A stretch of 64,000 bases of DNA from Lutimaribacter pacificus (GTDB lineage Bacteria; Pseudomonadota; Alphaproteobacteria; Rhodobacterales; Rhodobacteraceae). The notes beneath the pieces were generated by a model, which was given only the letters and a program-made list of their open reading frames with translations, had not been told where the DNA came from and searched no databases. Positions 24,789 to 33,530 of this stretch are shown piece after piece. Position numbers and translations under genes: made by a program. Position 1 is the stretch's first letter. The number at the start of each line of letters is the position of its first letter. The DNA lies in contig NZ_FQZZ01000007.1 in the NCBI RefSeq assembly GCF_900142185.1, positions 62,001-126,000 of the forward strand. The letters run 5' to 3'.

Positions 24789-25628
24789 ATGGGTGAGATC
24801 GACCTTGACGCGCTGGCGCCCTGGCTGGGACGCACCGAGACTAAAGAAGACGTTCTGACGGAGGGGCTGATCGACAAATTCCGCGCCACGCTCGGTCCGC
24901 ATCTTTGGGACGGATCAGGCGATGTCCCGCTGGGAATTCATTGGTGCATTTCCCTTGATACCGTGCCAGCGACCGCCCTGTCAGAAGACGGCCATGCCGC
25001 AAGGGGTGGATTCCTACCCCCTGTCCCGCTGCCCGCCCGGATGTGGGCCGGCGGCGATGTTAAACATATCGCGCCGCTGAAAATCGGCGAAACCATCACC
25101 CGGCGCTCTTCGATCAGGGATATTGTGGCCAAGCAGGGCCGTAGTGGACCATTGGTGTTTGTGACCGTCGAACATGAGTATCTGAGTGGCAACCGGCTTT
25201 GTATCCGGGAGCAGCAAACGATCGTTTATCGTGAGATTTCCACCCCCCGCACGGGCGAGAGCGCAGCTGACGCGGGTGACCCCACCACGCTTAGATCGAC
25301 GCTGACACCGGATCCTGTTCTTCTGTTTCGCTATTCGGCGCTGACGTTCAATGCCCATCGCATTCACTATGATTACGTCTACGCCACCGAAACCGAAGCC
25401 TATTCCGGGCTTGTTGTGCATGGCCCATTGCAGGCCACGCTGCTTCTGAATCTGGCGGCGGATGCGTTGAAAACATCGCCCCACCGGTTTTCGTTCCGCG
25501 GCCTCGCGCCACTCACCCTGCCCTGCGAATTGCAACTGCACAATGAAGAGACCGGCACCTCCGGGACAGTCTGGTGTCAGGATCAAAACGGTCTTCGAAG
25601 CTTTTCCGCAGAGTACGCGGCTGTCTGA
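24789..25628 (+). CDS. Double-hotdog enoyl-CoA hydratase (mesaconyl-C4-CoA / itaconyl-CoA hydratase type)
   Basis: A 279-residue protein. The N-terminal half is a FAS1-like (MaoC N-terminal) hotdog (residues 1-130: GIHWCISLD, GGFLPPVPLPARMWAGG); the C-terminal half is the catalytic hotdog with FRYSALTFNAHRIHYDYVYA, where the His and neighbouring residues form the hydratase site, followed by YSGLVVHGPLQATLL. Mesaconyl-C4-CoA and itaconyl-CoA hydratases have this layout, so the substrate may be a dicarboxylic or methyl-branched enoyl-CoA. It is the last gene of the operon; the open frame reaches further upstream, but ATG 24789 follows the dehydrogenase stop by eleven bases. Confidence 0.85.
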   Translation: MGEIDLDALAPWLGRTETKEDVLTEGLIDKFRATLGPHLWDGSGDVPLGIHWCISLDTVPATALSEDGHAARGGFLPPVPLPARMWAGGDVKHIAPLKIGETITRRSSIRDIVAKQGRSGPLVFVTVEHEYLSGNRLCIREQQTIVYREISTPRTGESAADAGDPTTLRSTLTPDPVLLFRYSALTFNAHRIHYDYVYATETEAYSGLVVHGPLQATLLLNLAADALKTSPHRFSFRGLAPLTLPCELQLHNEETGTSGTVWCQDQNGLRSFSAEYAAV

Positions 25629-25657
25629 TCGGTTTCCTTTGGTAGCGGATTCAGTTG

Positions 25658-25687
25658 TTGACCAATTTTTCTAACATCTGTTAGGCT
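25658..25687 (+). promoter_or_regulatory. Promoter with palindromic operator CTAACA-TC-TGTTAG
   Basis: The palindrome at 25671-25684 has the same half-sites as that at 12701-12714. TTGACC (25658) and TAGGCT (25682) are 18 bases apart, so again the operator fills the spacer and overlaps the -10. It lies upstream of the 30-codon leader and the ABC transporter operon. Confidence 0.65.
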
Positions 25688-25751
25688 GCGCGGAGAGACT
25701 TGGTAAAATAGACCAGGCAAACCTCTGAATTAAGAGGTGGGAGGAGGAACG

Positions 25752-25844
25752 ATGCGAGGAAAACTCGTAACCAACGGAAAACCGTGCGGTCAGGCTATGC
25801 GTGCCTCCATGAGGTGTTGGGGAAAAGCACGGGTTGTAACATGA
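25752..25844 (+). CDS. 30-codon leader reading frame ahead of livG
   Basis: ATG 25752 is preceded by GGGAGGAGGAAC, the best ribosome binding site in this leader, and the frame (MRGKLVTNGKPCGQAMRASM and ten more residues) ends at TGA 25842-25844, overlapping the livG ATG (25841). livG itself has no good ribosome site. The peptide is basic and cysteine-bearing with no recognisable domain. The arrangement suggests translational coupling of livG to the leader; the peptide may have no function of its own. Expression is unproven. Confidence 0.45.
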   Translation: MRGKLVTNGKPCGQAMRASMRCWGKARVVT

Positions 25845-26620
25845 CCACGAATAACGGGCACGTATCGTCACCGCTTGCGGTGCGTGGCGCAACTTTGAAA
25901 TTTGGCGGTGTGACCGCGCTCGACGATGTGAGCATCTCCGTGGCCGACGATGAATTGCTTGCAATTATCGGTCCGAATGGTGCCGGAAAAACATCACTTC
26001 TGAACGTGACTGCGGGCTTCTACCGTCCGCAGAAGGGCCGTGTCGAATTGTCCGGGCAGGACGTGACCGGCCTGCGTGTTGACCAGATCGCCCGGCGCGG
26101 TCTGGCGCGGACGTTTCAGGGCACCCATCTTTTTGCCGGGCAGACGGTGGTGGAAAACATTATGATCGGCCGCCACATGCTGATGAAATCGAATGTAGTC
26201 CAGGCCTTTTTCCAGTTCGGTCCCGTGATGCGCGAGGAATCGGAACATCGTGAAGCCGCAGAGGAGATCATCGATTTTCTCGAGATCGAGGCAATCCGCA
26301 ACCGGCCCGTGGGCACGTTGGGGTATGGGTTGCGCAAGCGTGTCGATCTGGGCCGTGCATTGGCGCAGGAACCGTCGATCCTGCTGATGGATGAACCGAT
26401 GGCCGGCATGAACTCGGAGGAAAAAGAAGACCTGGCGCGCTTCATTCTCGATGTGCGCGAGGCGCGCAAGATTCCGGTAGTTCTGGTGGAGCACGACATG
26501 GGCGTCGTGATGGACCTTGCCGACCGGATCGTGGTGCTGGATTTCGGGCGGGTCATCGCCGAAGGCACCCCGGAAGAAATCCAGAAGGACCCGGCTGTCA
26601 TAAAGGCATATCTGGGGTAG
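25841..26620 (+). CDS. livG: Liv-type ABC transporter ATPase (LivG-like)
   Basis: A 259-residue ATPase of the branched-chain amino acid/hydrophobic acid ABC family. Walker A is GPNGAGKTS near residue 46, the Q-loop lies in ARTFQGTHLF near 90, the signature is the LivG-type variant YGLRKRVDLGRAL, and Walker B is ILLMDEPMAG followed by the H-loop VLVEHDMGVV. It works with the 28638 and 29526 permeases, the 30613 binding protein and the second ATPase at 31907. It is the first full gene after the 25671 operator, and begins on the stop of a short leader frame. Confidence 0.9.
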   Translation: MTTNNGHVSSPLAVRGATLKFGGVTALDDVSISVADDELLAIIGPNGAGKTSLLNVTAGFYRPQKGRVELSGQDVTGLRVDQIARRGLARTFQGTHLFAGQTVVENIMIGRHMLMKSNVVQAFFQFGPVMREESEHREAAEEIIDFLEIEAIRNRPVGTLGYGLRKRVDLGRALAQEPSILLMDEPMAGMNSEEKEDLARFILDVREARKIPVVLVEHDMGVVMDLADRIVVLDFGRVIAEGTPEEIQKDPAVIKAYLG

Positions 26621-26624
26621 CGGC

Positions 26625-28622
26625 ATGGTCAAACAACGGACAGCAATGGTCTTTTCGGACCCAGCAGTGACACATAGCGAAACCCTGCCGCAGGTTTTGC
26701 TCGCGCGAGCGACATCCACACCGACCAACCTCGCCGAACGGCACAAGCGCCTGGGCATCTGGCGTGAATTCACCTGGGCCGATGTTCTTGACAGGGTTCG
26801 CGCCCTGGCTCTCGGGTTGGAGAACCTGGGCTTGTCGGCTGGCGAATCCGTCATGATGATTGGCGAAAACGAACCCGAACATTTCTGGGCTGAATACGCC
26901 GTCCAGTCGTTAGGCGGCAAAGTCCTGTCTGTCTATCCGGATCAAAACGCTGAAGAGATTCTGTATCTGGCCGAAGACTCGCAAACGCGGGTTTTTCTGG
27001 CGCAGGATCAGGAGCAGGTCGATAAATGCATCGAGATTGCGGGCAAGTACTCGGGCGCCCTGGCGGTCGTTTACTGGGACGATTCCGGTCTGTGGGGCTA
27101 TGATCATCCCCTGTTGCATTCGTTTGAAAGTGTGAGCGCGGCAGGGCGTCAGATCCACGCCAAGGAACCCGCCAGATTTGAAGAACACGTAAAACGTGGA
27201 CGGGCGGACGATACCGCCTTGCTGTCCTATACTTCGGGGACCACGGGAAAACCCAAGGGCGTTGTCATCAGCCATCGCTACCTGTTCGACAATTGCTCGC
27301 GGGTGATGGGGGCAATCGAAATCGCGCCGGGCACCGAATACCTGACCTACATTTCGCCTGCCTGGGTCACGGAACAGATTTTCGGCCTGTCGATCGGTTT
27401 GATCGCGCCCATGGTCGTCAATTTTCCCGAAGGCCCTGAAGACGTACTGACCAACATTCGCGAACTGGCGGTTGATGCACTGGTGTTCAGTCCGCGCCAG
27501 TGGGAAAACCTCGCCTCCATCGTTCAGGCCCGGATGCTGGGCGCGGGCAAGTTCCGCAATGCGATGTACAATTGGGGCATGAAGGTTGGCCGCAACGTTT
27601 ACGTCGAGCGGCTGGAAGGGCGTAGCCCCAGCCTTGCCGCACGCCTGCAGCTTCCCTTTGCCGAAGCTCTGGTGCTGCATCACCTGCGCGACAATCTTGG
27701 CCTTGGTAAGGCCAAAAACGCAATGAGCGGCGGCGCCCTGATGGCACCTGACGTCTTTCGTATGTTCCACGCGATGGGGGTTAAGCTGCGCAACGTGTAT
27801 GGCGCGACCGAAATCGGCCTTCTGACCGCGCATGTCGGCGAAAGCTATCAGCTGGAAACCAGCGGCAGCTGGATGCAAAGCAACACGAACTACGGCGAAC
27901 CGCTGGAATACAGGGTCTCGGACGAAGGGGAGCTTCAGGTGCGTGGCGGATCGGGCTTCGGCGGCTATCACGGCAAGCCCGAAAAGACCGCAGAGGTGCT
28001 GACCGAAGACGGTTGGTACAAGACCGGTGATGCGGTCTCGATGACCGACGACGGCGAGCTATTGTTCTTTGACCGTGTCAAGGACATGCGCCGCCTGGCA
28101 AACGGTCACAGCTATCCGCCGCAGTTCATCGAAACGCGGTTGCGGTATAGCCCCTTCATCAAGGACCTCATGACATTGGGCGACGAACGCCGGAATTTCG
28201 TCAGCGCGCTTATCAATATCGATATGGAAGTTCTCGGGCGTTGGGCGGAAGAGAACAAGATCAGCTTTTCGACCTACACCGATCTGTCGCAGAAACCCGA
28301 AGTTCTGGACCTTATCAAAGGCGAAGTGGCGCGCATCAATGCGCTCCTGCCCGAAGGCTCGCGCGTGGCACGTTTTGCGAATTTTCCCAAGGAACTCGAC
28401 CCGGATGAAGGCGAGTTGACCCGCAGCCGAAAGCTTCGCCGGGCCTTTCTGGAGGAACGGTATGCCAAGCTCGTCGAGGCGATCTATGCTGGCGATGACG
28501 AGACAGATCTCGAAATCGCTGTGACCTATCAGGACGGTCGTCAAGGCGTTCTCAAGACCACGGTTCGCGTGTCGGATGTTGAAAACGCATCGAAGGCTGC
28601 CAAGCGGCAGTCCAAATCTTAA
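26625..28622 (+). CDS. Long-chain-type AMP-forming acyl-CoA synthetase
   Basis: A 665-residue ligase of the FAA1/long-chain group (longer than the 500-residue ligases). The phosphate loop is LLSYTSGTTGKPKGVV near residue 203, the adenine motif VYGATEIGLL near 393, and the hinge GWYKTGDAVSMTDDGELLFFDRVKD near 460-485. It lies between the two ATPase/permease genes of a Liv-type transporter, an arrangement often seen where uptake is drawn forward by CoA activation of the imported acid (vectorial acylation). The substrate is likely a hydrophobic or cyclic acid. The gene starts four bases after livG. Confidence 0.88.
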   Translation: MVKQRTAMVFSDPAVTHSETLPQVLLARATSTPTNLAERHKRLGIWREFTWADVLDRVRALALGLENLGLSAGESVMMIGENEPEHFWAEYAVQSLGGKVLSVYPDQNAEEILYLAEDSQTRVFLAQDQEQVDKCIEIAGKYSGALAVVYWDDSGLWGYDHPLLHSFESVSAAGRQIHAKEPARFEEHVKRGRADDTALLSYTSGTTGKPKGVVISHRYLFDNCSRVMGAIEIAPGTEYLTYISPAWVTEQIFGLSIGLIAPMVVNFPEGPEDVLTNIRELAVDALVFSPRQWENLASIVQARMLGAGKFRNAMYNWGMKVGRNVYVERLEGRSPSLAARLQLPFAEALVLHHLRDNLGLGKAKNAMSGGALMAPDVFRMFHAMGVKLRNVYGATEIGLLTAHVGESYQLETSGSWMQSNTNYGEPLEYRVSDEGELQVRGGSGFGGYHGKPEKTAEVLTEDGWYKTGDAVSMTDDGELLFFDRVKDMRRLANGHSYPPQFIETRLRYSPFIKDLMTLGDERRNFVSALINIDMEVLGRWAEENKISFSTYTDLSQKPEVLDLIKGEVARINALLPEGSRVARFANFPKELDPDEGELTRSRKLRRAFLEERYAKLVEAIYAGDDETDLEIAVTYQDGRQGVLKTTVRVSDVENASKAAKRQSKS

Positions 28623-28637
28623 AGGAGGTCGGCGACA

Positions 28638-29522
28638 ATGGTCTATTTCATCAATGACATCATTACCGGGGCTTTGATCGGCCTTCTGTATTCGCTGGTG
28701 GCCATGGGCTTTGTTGTGATTTATCGCGCCAGCAAGGTGTTCAACTTCGCGCAGGGCGAGCTTGTGATCATCGGCGGGTTCATCGTCTGGTTCACAACGA
28801 TGCAAGCGGGGCTTAGCCTTTGGTTGTCGATACCCCTTTCGCTGGTTCTGGCCGGGCTGGTCGGGTACGCAATCGAACGGATTTTCCTGACAAAGCTGAT
28901 CGGTGAATCGGTTTTCTCGATGGTCATGGTCACCGTCGGTCTTCTGATCCTGCTGCGCGGTCTGGTGCTGCTTGTGTTCGGTCCCGCCGTGCGGCCCTTC
29001 CCGATCATTTTCCCGCTGAAACCCTTGTTCCTCGGCGACATGTTGATCCCGATGAACCTCCTGATAGGCGGGATCATCACCATTGTCGCCGCCGTCGGCC
29101 TGTCGTGGTTCTTCAACCGGACCCGGTCCGGCCTGCGGATGACCGCCGTGGCGGAAGACCACGTCGTGGCCTCCTCGATGGGCATTTCGGTGAAAGGCTC
29201 GATTGCCTTTGCCTGGGTTCTCGGGGCAATCCTGTCCACAATTGGTGCGATGATCTTTCTCAGCGGCAAATCGCTGACCTTCCTGGCCTCGGATATCGGG
29301 TTCGCGGCCCTGCCGGTGGCGCTGTTTGCCGGGCTGGAATCCATCGGCGGGCTGATCCTTGCGGGCGTGATTATCGGCATCGTCCAGAGCCTGACAACCA
29401 ACTATCTTGACCCGCTGATCGGAGGGTCACTGGGCAGCGTTGTCCCCTATATCATCATGCTTGCCATTCTGCTGATCCGACCGACCGGCCTGTTCGGCTG
29501 GCGCACAATTGAACGGGTGTAA
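28638..29522 (+). CDS. livH: Liv-type ABC permease (LivH-like)
   Basis: A 294-residue membrane protein with about eight hydrophobic segments, starting MVYFINDIITGALIGLLYSL. The motif IYRASKVFNFAQGELVIIGG near residue 29 is the LivH signature, and AVAEDHVVASSMGI near 170 is the cytoplasmic coupling loop (EAA-like region) that contacts the ATPases. It pairs with the LivM-like protein encoded next. AAAGGAGGTC lies upstream of the ATG. Confidence 0.9.
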   Translation: MVYFINDIITGALIGLLYSLVAMGFVVIYRASKVFNFAQGELVIIGGFIVWFTTMQAGLSLWLSIPLSLVLAGLVGYAIERIFLTKLIGESVFSMVMVTVGLLILLRGLVLLVFGPAVRPFPIIFPLKPLFLGDMLIPMNLLIGGIITIVAAVGLSWFFNRTRSGLRMTAVAEDHVVASSMGISVKGSIAFAWVLGAILSTIGAMIFLSGKSLTFLASDIGFAALPVALFAGLESIGGLILAGVIIGIVQSLTTNYLDPLIGGSLGSVVPYIIMLAILLIRPTGLFGWRTIERV

Positions 29523-29525
29523 TCC

Positions 29526-30578
29526 ATGGACCCTTCCGGCGTATTCCCGACAAGCTATCGCAGTGACAGACGTTTGATCCGAACGCGCTGGCAGTTTCTG
29601 GCCCTCGTCGTATTCATGGCTCTACTGCTGTTGGCGCCTTACCTGGTGAGCAGCCGTATCATCGCTATCCTGAATATGATGATGATCAGCGCCGTCATCG
29701 CCGTCGGGCTTCAGATCTGCACCGGCTATGCGGGCCAGATCAACCTGGGTCAGGCGGCTTTCATGGGGGTCGGGGCCTATACGGCCTCGATACTGGCCTC
29801 GAAGACCGGCCTTACGTTTCTGCTGACCATTCCTCTGGCCGGGCTCTCGGCTGCGCTGTTCGGCTTTCTCTTTGGCTTGACCGCGGCGCGGATCAAGGGG
29901 TTCTATCTGGCACTGACCACGATTGCAGCTCAGTTCCTGTTCCACTTTGCCGTATTGAACCTGCCGTCTACCTGGCTGGGTGGATCGAACGGTATCACCG
30001 TGCCCCCGGCCGAGCTTTTCGGGCTGCGATTTGTCAGCGAATCTTCGCAGTTCTATCTGAATTTCGCGGTCACCGCGATCATGGTGGCGGGCGCGTTCGG
30101 GATCGTTCGGTCACGCTTCGGCCGTGCCTTCGTGGCGGTCAGGGATGATGACGTGGCCGCGGGTATAATGGGGATCAATGTCGCGGCCACAAAGGCAAAT
30201 GCCTTCCTGATCGGCGCTTTCTATGCGGGCGTCGGCGGGGCGCTTTGGGCCTATCTGATCCGCTTCGTGGGGGTAGACCAGTTCACCCTGTTTCACTCGA
30301 TCTTCTTCGTCGCGATGATCATCGTCGGCGGGATGGGTTCAATCGTGGGGGCCCTGATCGGCGTCTTCATTATCCGCATCATCCAGGAAATTATCGCGAC
30401 GGTCGGCCCCAATATCGCCGACTCGGTATCATTCCTTGGCGGTGACATCGTGTTCGCTGGCATGAATGTCGTTCTTGGCGGCGTGATCGCATTGTTTATG
30501 ATCCTCGAACCCAAGGGGCTGATGCACCGCTGGAACATCCTGAAGTCGTCATACCGTATCTGGCCGTTTCCTTACTGA
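29526..30578 (+). CDS. livM: Liv-type ABC permease (LivM-like)
   Basis: A 350-residue membrane protein. After a soluble N-terminal stretch of about 20 residues come eight or nine hydrophobic segments; CTGYAGQINLGQAAFMGVGAY is the LivM signature and AVRDDDVAAGIMGINV the coupling loop. It starts three bases after the livH stop and is followed by the binding protein gene, so the order is livG, ligase, livH, livM, binding protein, livF. Confidence 0.9.
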   Translation: MDPSGVFPTSYRSDRRLIRTRWQFLALVVFMALLLLAPYLVSSRIIAILNMMMISAVIAVGLQICTGYAGQINLGQAAFMGVGAYTASILASKTGLTFLLTIPLAGLSAALFGFLFGLTAARIKGFYLALTTIAAQFLFHFAVLNLPSTWLGGSNGITVPPAELFGLRFVSESSQFYLNFAVTAIMVAGAFGIVRSRFGRAFVAVRDDDVAAGIMGINVAATKANAFLIGAFYAGVGGALWAYLIRFVGVDQFTLFHSIFFVAMIIVGGMGSIVGALIGVFIIRIIQEIIATVGPNIADSVSFLGGDIVFAGMNVVLGGVIALFMILEPKGLMHRWNILKSSYRIWPFPY

Positions 30579-30612
30579 GAAATAGAGCGGCTCTAAACCT
30601 GGGAGGAAGAAT

Positions 30613-31851
30613 ATGACTTACCAATCGAATCGAGGTCTTCGCGGCTTTCTGGCTGCGGCTGCCTTGGCGGCCGCGGCGACCATGCCTTTGAAGGCGCAGG
30701 CCGAAGAGACCTATAATCTGGCCCTGCTGTCGGACTTTTCCGGCCCTTATGCTGACATCATGCCCATTCTGGCCGGCGGACGTGAGGCTGTGTTCACCTG
30801 GTGGAATGAAACCCGCGGCAAGGAACTTGGCGTCACGCTGAACTACAAAAACTACGAAACCCGCTATGACGCGGCACAGGTGGCAAGTCTCTGGCCCGGG
30901 ATCAAATCGGAACTGGACCCGATTGCGGTTGTCGGCCTCGGCGGGCCCGACGTCGCGGCCCTTTCCGAACGCCTGCCGGAAGACAAAATCCCGATGTTCA
31001 TGGCCACAGCGGCCTACGGTTTTGCCTGGCAACCGGATGCCTGGATTTTCAACCCACGCCCGACCTATTCGCACGAAAGTGTCGGCTTTCTGAACTGGAT
31101 GCGTGAACAGCGCGGCGGAGACGAACCGCTCAAGGTTGCGATCCTCGCCTCAGAAGCATCGCCTGCCTATGTCGACATGGCAAAGGGCATTGAACTCTAT
31201 GCCGAAGAGCACCCCGAGGAGATCGACCTCGTCGAGGTCATCTATACCGAAGTTCAACCCACCGATCTGACGGGGCAAATGCGCCGCGTTGTACGAGCCG
31301 GGGCCGAGGTGCTGGTAATCCAAACGAACACCTCTATCGTGGTTGCCGCGAAACGTGGGCTGCAGGCCAACGGGGCGAACATCCCGATCATGATGAGTTC
31401 GCATAACGGGCTTCCAGCCTCGGGTAGCGCGCTTGGCGGGCTTGAGCAAATGGAGGGGGACTTTGAAGCCTACGGCATGGTGATTGCGGCCGATGAGGAC
31501 ACTCCCGCGCGACAATTCTACGAGACATTGGTTGCCGATTACGGACTCGAAGCACCTTGGAACGTCGTGACCGCAATGGGCGTATCTCAGGGTCTCTATA
31601 CCGTGACCGTGATCGATCACGCGATCGAGGCGAACGGCGCCGAGGGCCTGACCGGAGAGATGGTACGTGAGGCGCTTTTTGCCAAACCGATCACCACCGA
31701 AGAAACCCATGGGTTCCTGCCGACCTTGTCCTTTACGCCAGAAGCACCGTTCCCATTGGAAGGCCTCAAAGTGAATGTGGGCACCGTCAAAGATGGGAAA
31801 ATCACCATCGCGGCAACGGGTGTCGACGTTCCGCAAGTTGAGAAATGGTGA
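30613..31851 (+). CDS. Periplasmic substrate-binding protein of the Liv-type ABC transporter
   Basis: A 412-residue type I periplasmic binding protein. The first 28 residues are a signal peptide (charged MTYQSNRGLR, hydrophobic FLAAAALAAAATM, then AQA at the cleavage site). The mature part starts ETYNLALLSDFSGPYADIMP, the usual opening of the family. The protein captures the substrate for the permeases; LivK-like relatives bind aromatic, branched or cyclic acids and amides as well as amino acids. GGGAGGAAGA precedes the ATG. A strong hairpin follows the gene and may raise its mRNA level over that of its partners. Confidence 0.88.
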   Translation: MTYQSNRGLRGFLAAAALAAAATMPLKAQAEETYNLALLSDFSGPYADIMPILAGGREAVFTWWNETRGKELGVTLNYKNYETRYDAAQVASLWPGIKSELDPIAVVGLGGPDVAALSERLPEDKIPMFMATAAYGFAWQPDAWIFNPRPTYSHESVGFLNWMREQRGGDEPLKVAILASEASPAYVDMAKGIELYAEEHPEEIDLVEVIYTEVQPTDLTGQMRRVVRAGAEVLVIQTNTSIVVAAKRGLQANGANIPIMMSSHNGLPASGSALGGLEQMEGDFEAYGMVIAADEDTPARQFYETLVADYGLEAPWNVVTAMGVSQGLYTVTVIDHAIEANGAEGLTGEMVREALFAKPITTEETHGFLPTLSFTPEAPFPLEGLKVNVGTVKDGKITIAATGVDVPQVEKW

Positions 31852-31858
31852 ATTAATC

Positions 31859-31882
31859 CGGGCGCCGCAGTCGCGGCGCCCG
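31859..31882 (+). terminator. 10-bp hairpin between binding protein and livF
   Basis: CGGGCGCCGC (31859-31868) pairs perfectly with GCGGCGCCCG (31873-31882) around a four-base loop. There is only a weak T-rich tail. Such hairpins behind binding-protein genes usually stabilise the upstream mRNA or partly terminate. Confidence 0.55.
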
Positions 31883-31906
31883 TTCTGATCCTTAGCCCCG
31901 GGCAAT

Positions 31907-32704
31907 ATGACCATGCTGGAACTCAACAACGTAGAGGTGACATATTCCGACGTCATCCTGGCGCTCAAAGGCGTGTCCATGACAGTCCGTGCGGGACAAT
32001 GTGTTGCTCTGCTCGGTGGCAATGGCGCAGGAAAAAGCACGACGCTTAAAGCCATCTCGGGAACGCTCAAATCCGAGGATGGAACCGTTTCGGCGGGGTC
32101 CATCGTTCTGGACGGAACTCCCATTCAGAACATGGAAGCCTCGGAAGTCGTGAAGAACGGTCTCATCCATGTGATGGAAGGGCGGCGCGTTTTGCGGCAT
32201 CTGACGTCAGAGCAAAACCTGATCGTCGGCGGGCACATGGTGCCCAACTCCGCCGAGCTGAAAAAGCGCCTGGACCATGTTTACACCTTGATGCCCCGGC
32301 TTGCGGACCTGCGCAACCGCACCTCTGGCTTCATGTCTGGTGGCGAACAACAACTGCTGCTGATCGGCCGGGCCATGATGGCCAGCCCCAAGATCATCGC
32401 GATCGACGAACCGTCGTTGGGATTGGCCCCGATGATGGTCCGGGATGTTTATGAAGTGCTCAAGCAGCTCAAGTCAGAAGGCACGACCTTCTTCCTGGTC
32501 GAACAAAACAGCGCCGCGGCGCTATCGATCGCCGACTATGCCTATGTGATGGAGAACGGCCGGATCGTGATGGACGGCCCTGCCGACAAGCTCGCTGACA
32601 ACGAGGACATCAAGGAATTCTATCTCGGCGTAACCGCATCGGGCGAGCGCAAAAGCTATCGAGATATCAAACACTATCGCCGCCGGAAGAGATGGCTGGG
32701 ATAG
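31907..32704 (+). CDS. livF: Liv-type ABC transporter ATPase (LivF-like)
   Basis: A 265-residue ATPase. Walker A GGNGAGKST near residue 41, signature MSGGEQQLLLIGRAMMA near 144, Walker B IIAIDEPSLGLAPMMV near 164 and the H-region FFLVEQNSAAAL near 196. It is the second ATPase of the transporter, separated from livG by the ligase, permeases and binding protein. Initiation may be at ATG 31907 or at ATG 31913; the family usually begins MLELNNV, which favours 31913 slightly. A further SDR follows 12 bases on. Confidence 0.9.
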   Translation: MTMLELNNVEVTYSDVILALKGVSMTVRAGQCVALLGGNGAGKSTTLKAISGTLKSEDGTVSAGSIVLDGTPIQNMEASEVVKNGLIHVMEGRRVLRHLTSEQNLIVGGHMVPNSAELKKRLDHVYTLMPRLADLRNRTSGFMSGGEQQLLLIGRAMMASPKIIAIDEPSLGLAPMMVRDVYEVLKQLKSEGTTFFLVEQNSAAALSIADYAYVMENGRIVMDGPADKLADNEDIKEFYLGVTASGERKSYRDIKHYRRRKRWLG

Positions 32705-32716
32705 AAAGGAGCGAAG

Positions 32717-33505
32717 ATGAGTAACCTGCTTTCCATCAAAGGTCGTACCGCATTTGTAACCGGAGCGGGGCAAGGCGTTGGTCGGCAAGTCGCGCTTTAT
32801 CTGGCGGAACACGGAGCCGGTGCCATCGTTGTCAACGATTTTCACGCCGAACGGGCCGAAAGCGTTGCCGCGGAAGTGGAGGCAGCGGGTGCAAAGGCTC
32901 TGCCGCTCGCCTTCGACGTCTCGGATTTCGACGCGGTTGGCGCGGCGTTTGCCGAAACGCAGACCACATTTGGCGGCGTGGATATTCTGGTCAACAATGC
33001 GGGCAACGCCGGGCCGACATCGCGGCTCGACGATCTGGTCCCTTTTTGGGAATCCGATCCCGATGAATGGCGCCGCTGGATGGCCACCAATTTCGATGGG
33101 GTGCTGAACTGCACCCGTCACGCCATGCCGTTGATGGTTAACAGTGGCTATGGGCGCATTGTGACCGTCATTTCCGACGCCGGCCGTGTCGGTGAACCGC
33201 ATCTGGCGGTTTATTCCGGGGCCAAGGCCGGTGCGGCCGGCTTCATGCGGGCAATTGCAAAGGCCGGCGGCCGGTTCGGGATCACCGCGAATTGCGTCGC
33301 CTTGGGGGGCACAAGAACTCCGGCTGTCGCCGACCTGATCCCGGATGCAGAGACCGAGAAGCGGGCATTGTCGCAATACGTGATCCGCCGTCTGGGCGAG
33401 CCGGAAGACCCCGCCGGAATGATCCTGTTCCTCTGCTCGGATGCTGCCAGCTGGATCACCGGACAGACCTATCCAGTGAATGGTGGGTATTCGTTTGCCT
33501 GCTAG
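32717..33505 (+). CDS. Short-chain dehydrogenase/reductase
   Basis: A 262-residue classical SDR: GRTAFVTGAGQGVGRQVA (cofactor binding), NNAGNAGPTSR near 95, catalytic Tyr-Lys in YSGAK near 168-172 and ITGQTYPVNGGYSF at the C-terminus. The active-site Ser is in TVISDAGRVGEPH. The Asp after beta-2 (VVNDFHAE) favours NAD over NADP. It is the last gene of the ABC transporter operon and would oxidise a hydroxyacyl-CoA or alcohol intermediate. AAGGAGCGAAG precedes the ATG. A CaiB gene on the other strand ends 25 bases beyond. Confidence 0.86.
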   Translation: MSNLLSIKGRTAFVTGAGQGVGRQVALYLAEHGAGAIVVNDFHAERAESVAAEVEAAGAKALPLAFDVSDFDAVGAAFAETQTTFGGVDILVNNAGNAGPTSRLDDLVPFWESDPDEWRRWMATNFDGVLNCTRHAMPLMVNSGYGRIVTVISDAGRVGEPHLAVYSGAKAGAAGFMRAIAKAGGRFGITANCVALGGTRTPAVADLIPDAETEKRALSQYVIRRLGEPEDPAGMILFLCSDAASWITGQTYPVNGGYSFAC

Positions 33506-33530
33506 AGTAGACATCGACCAACCGCCGCCT

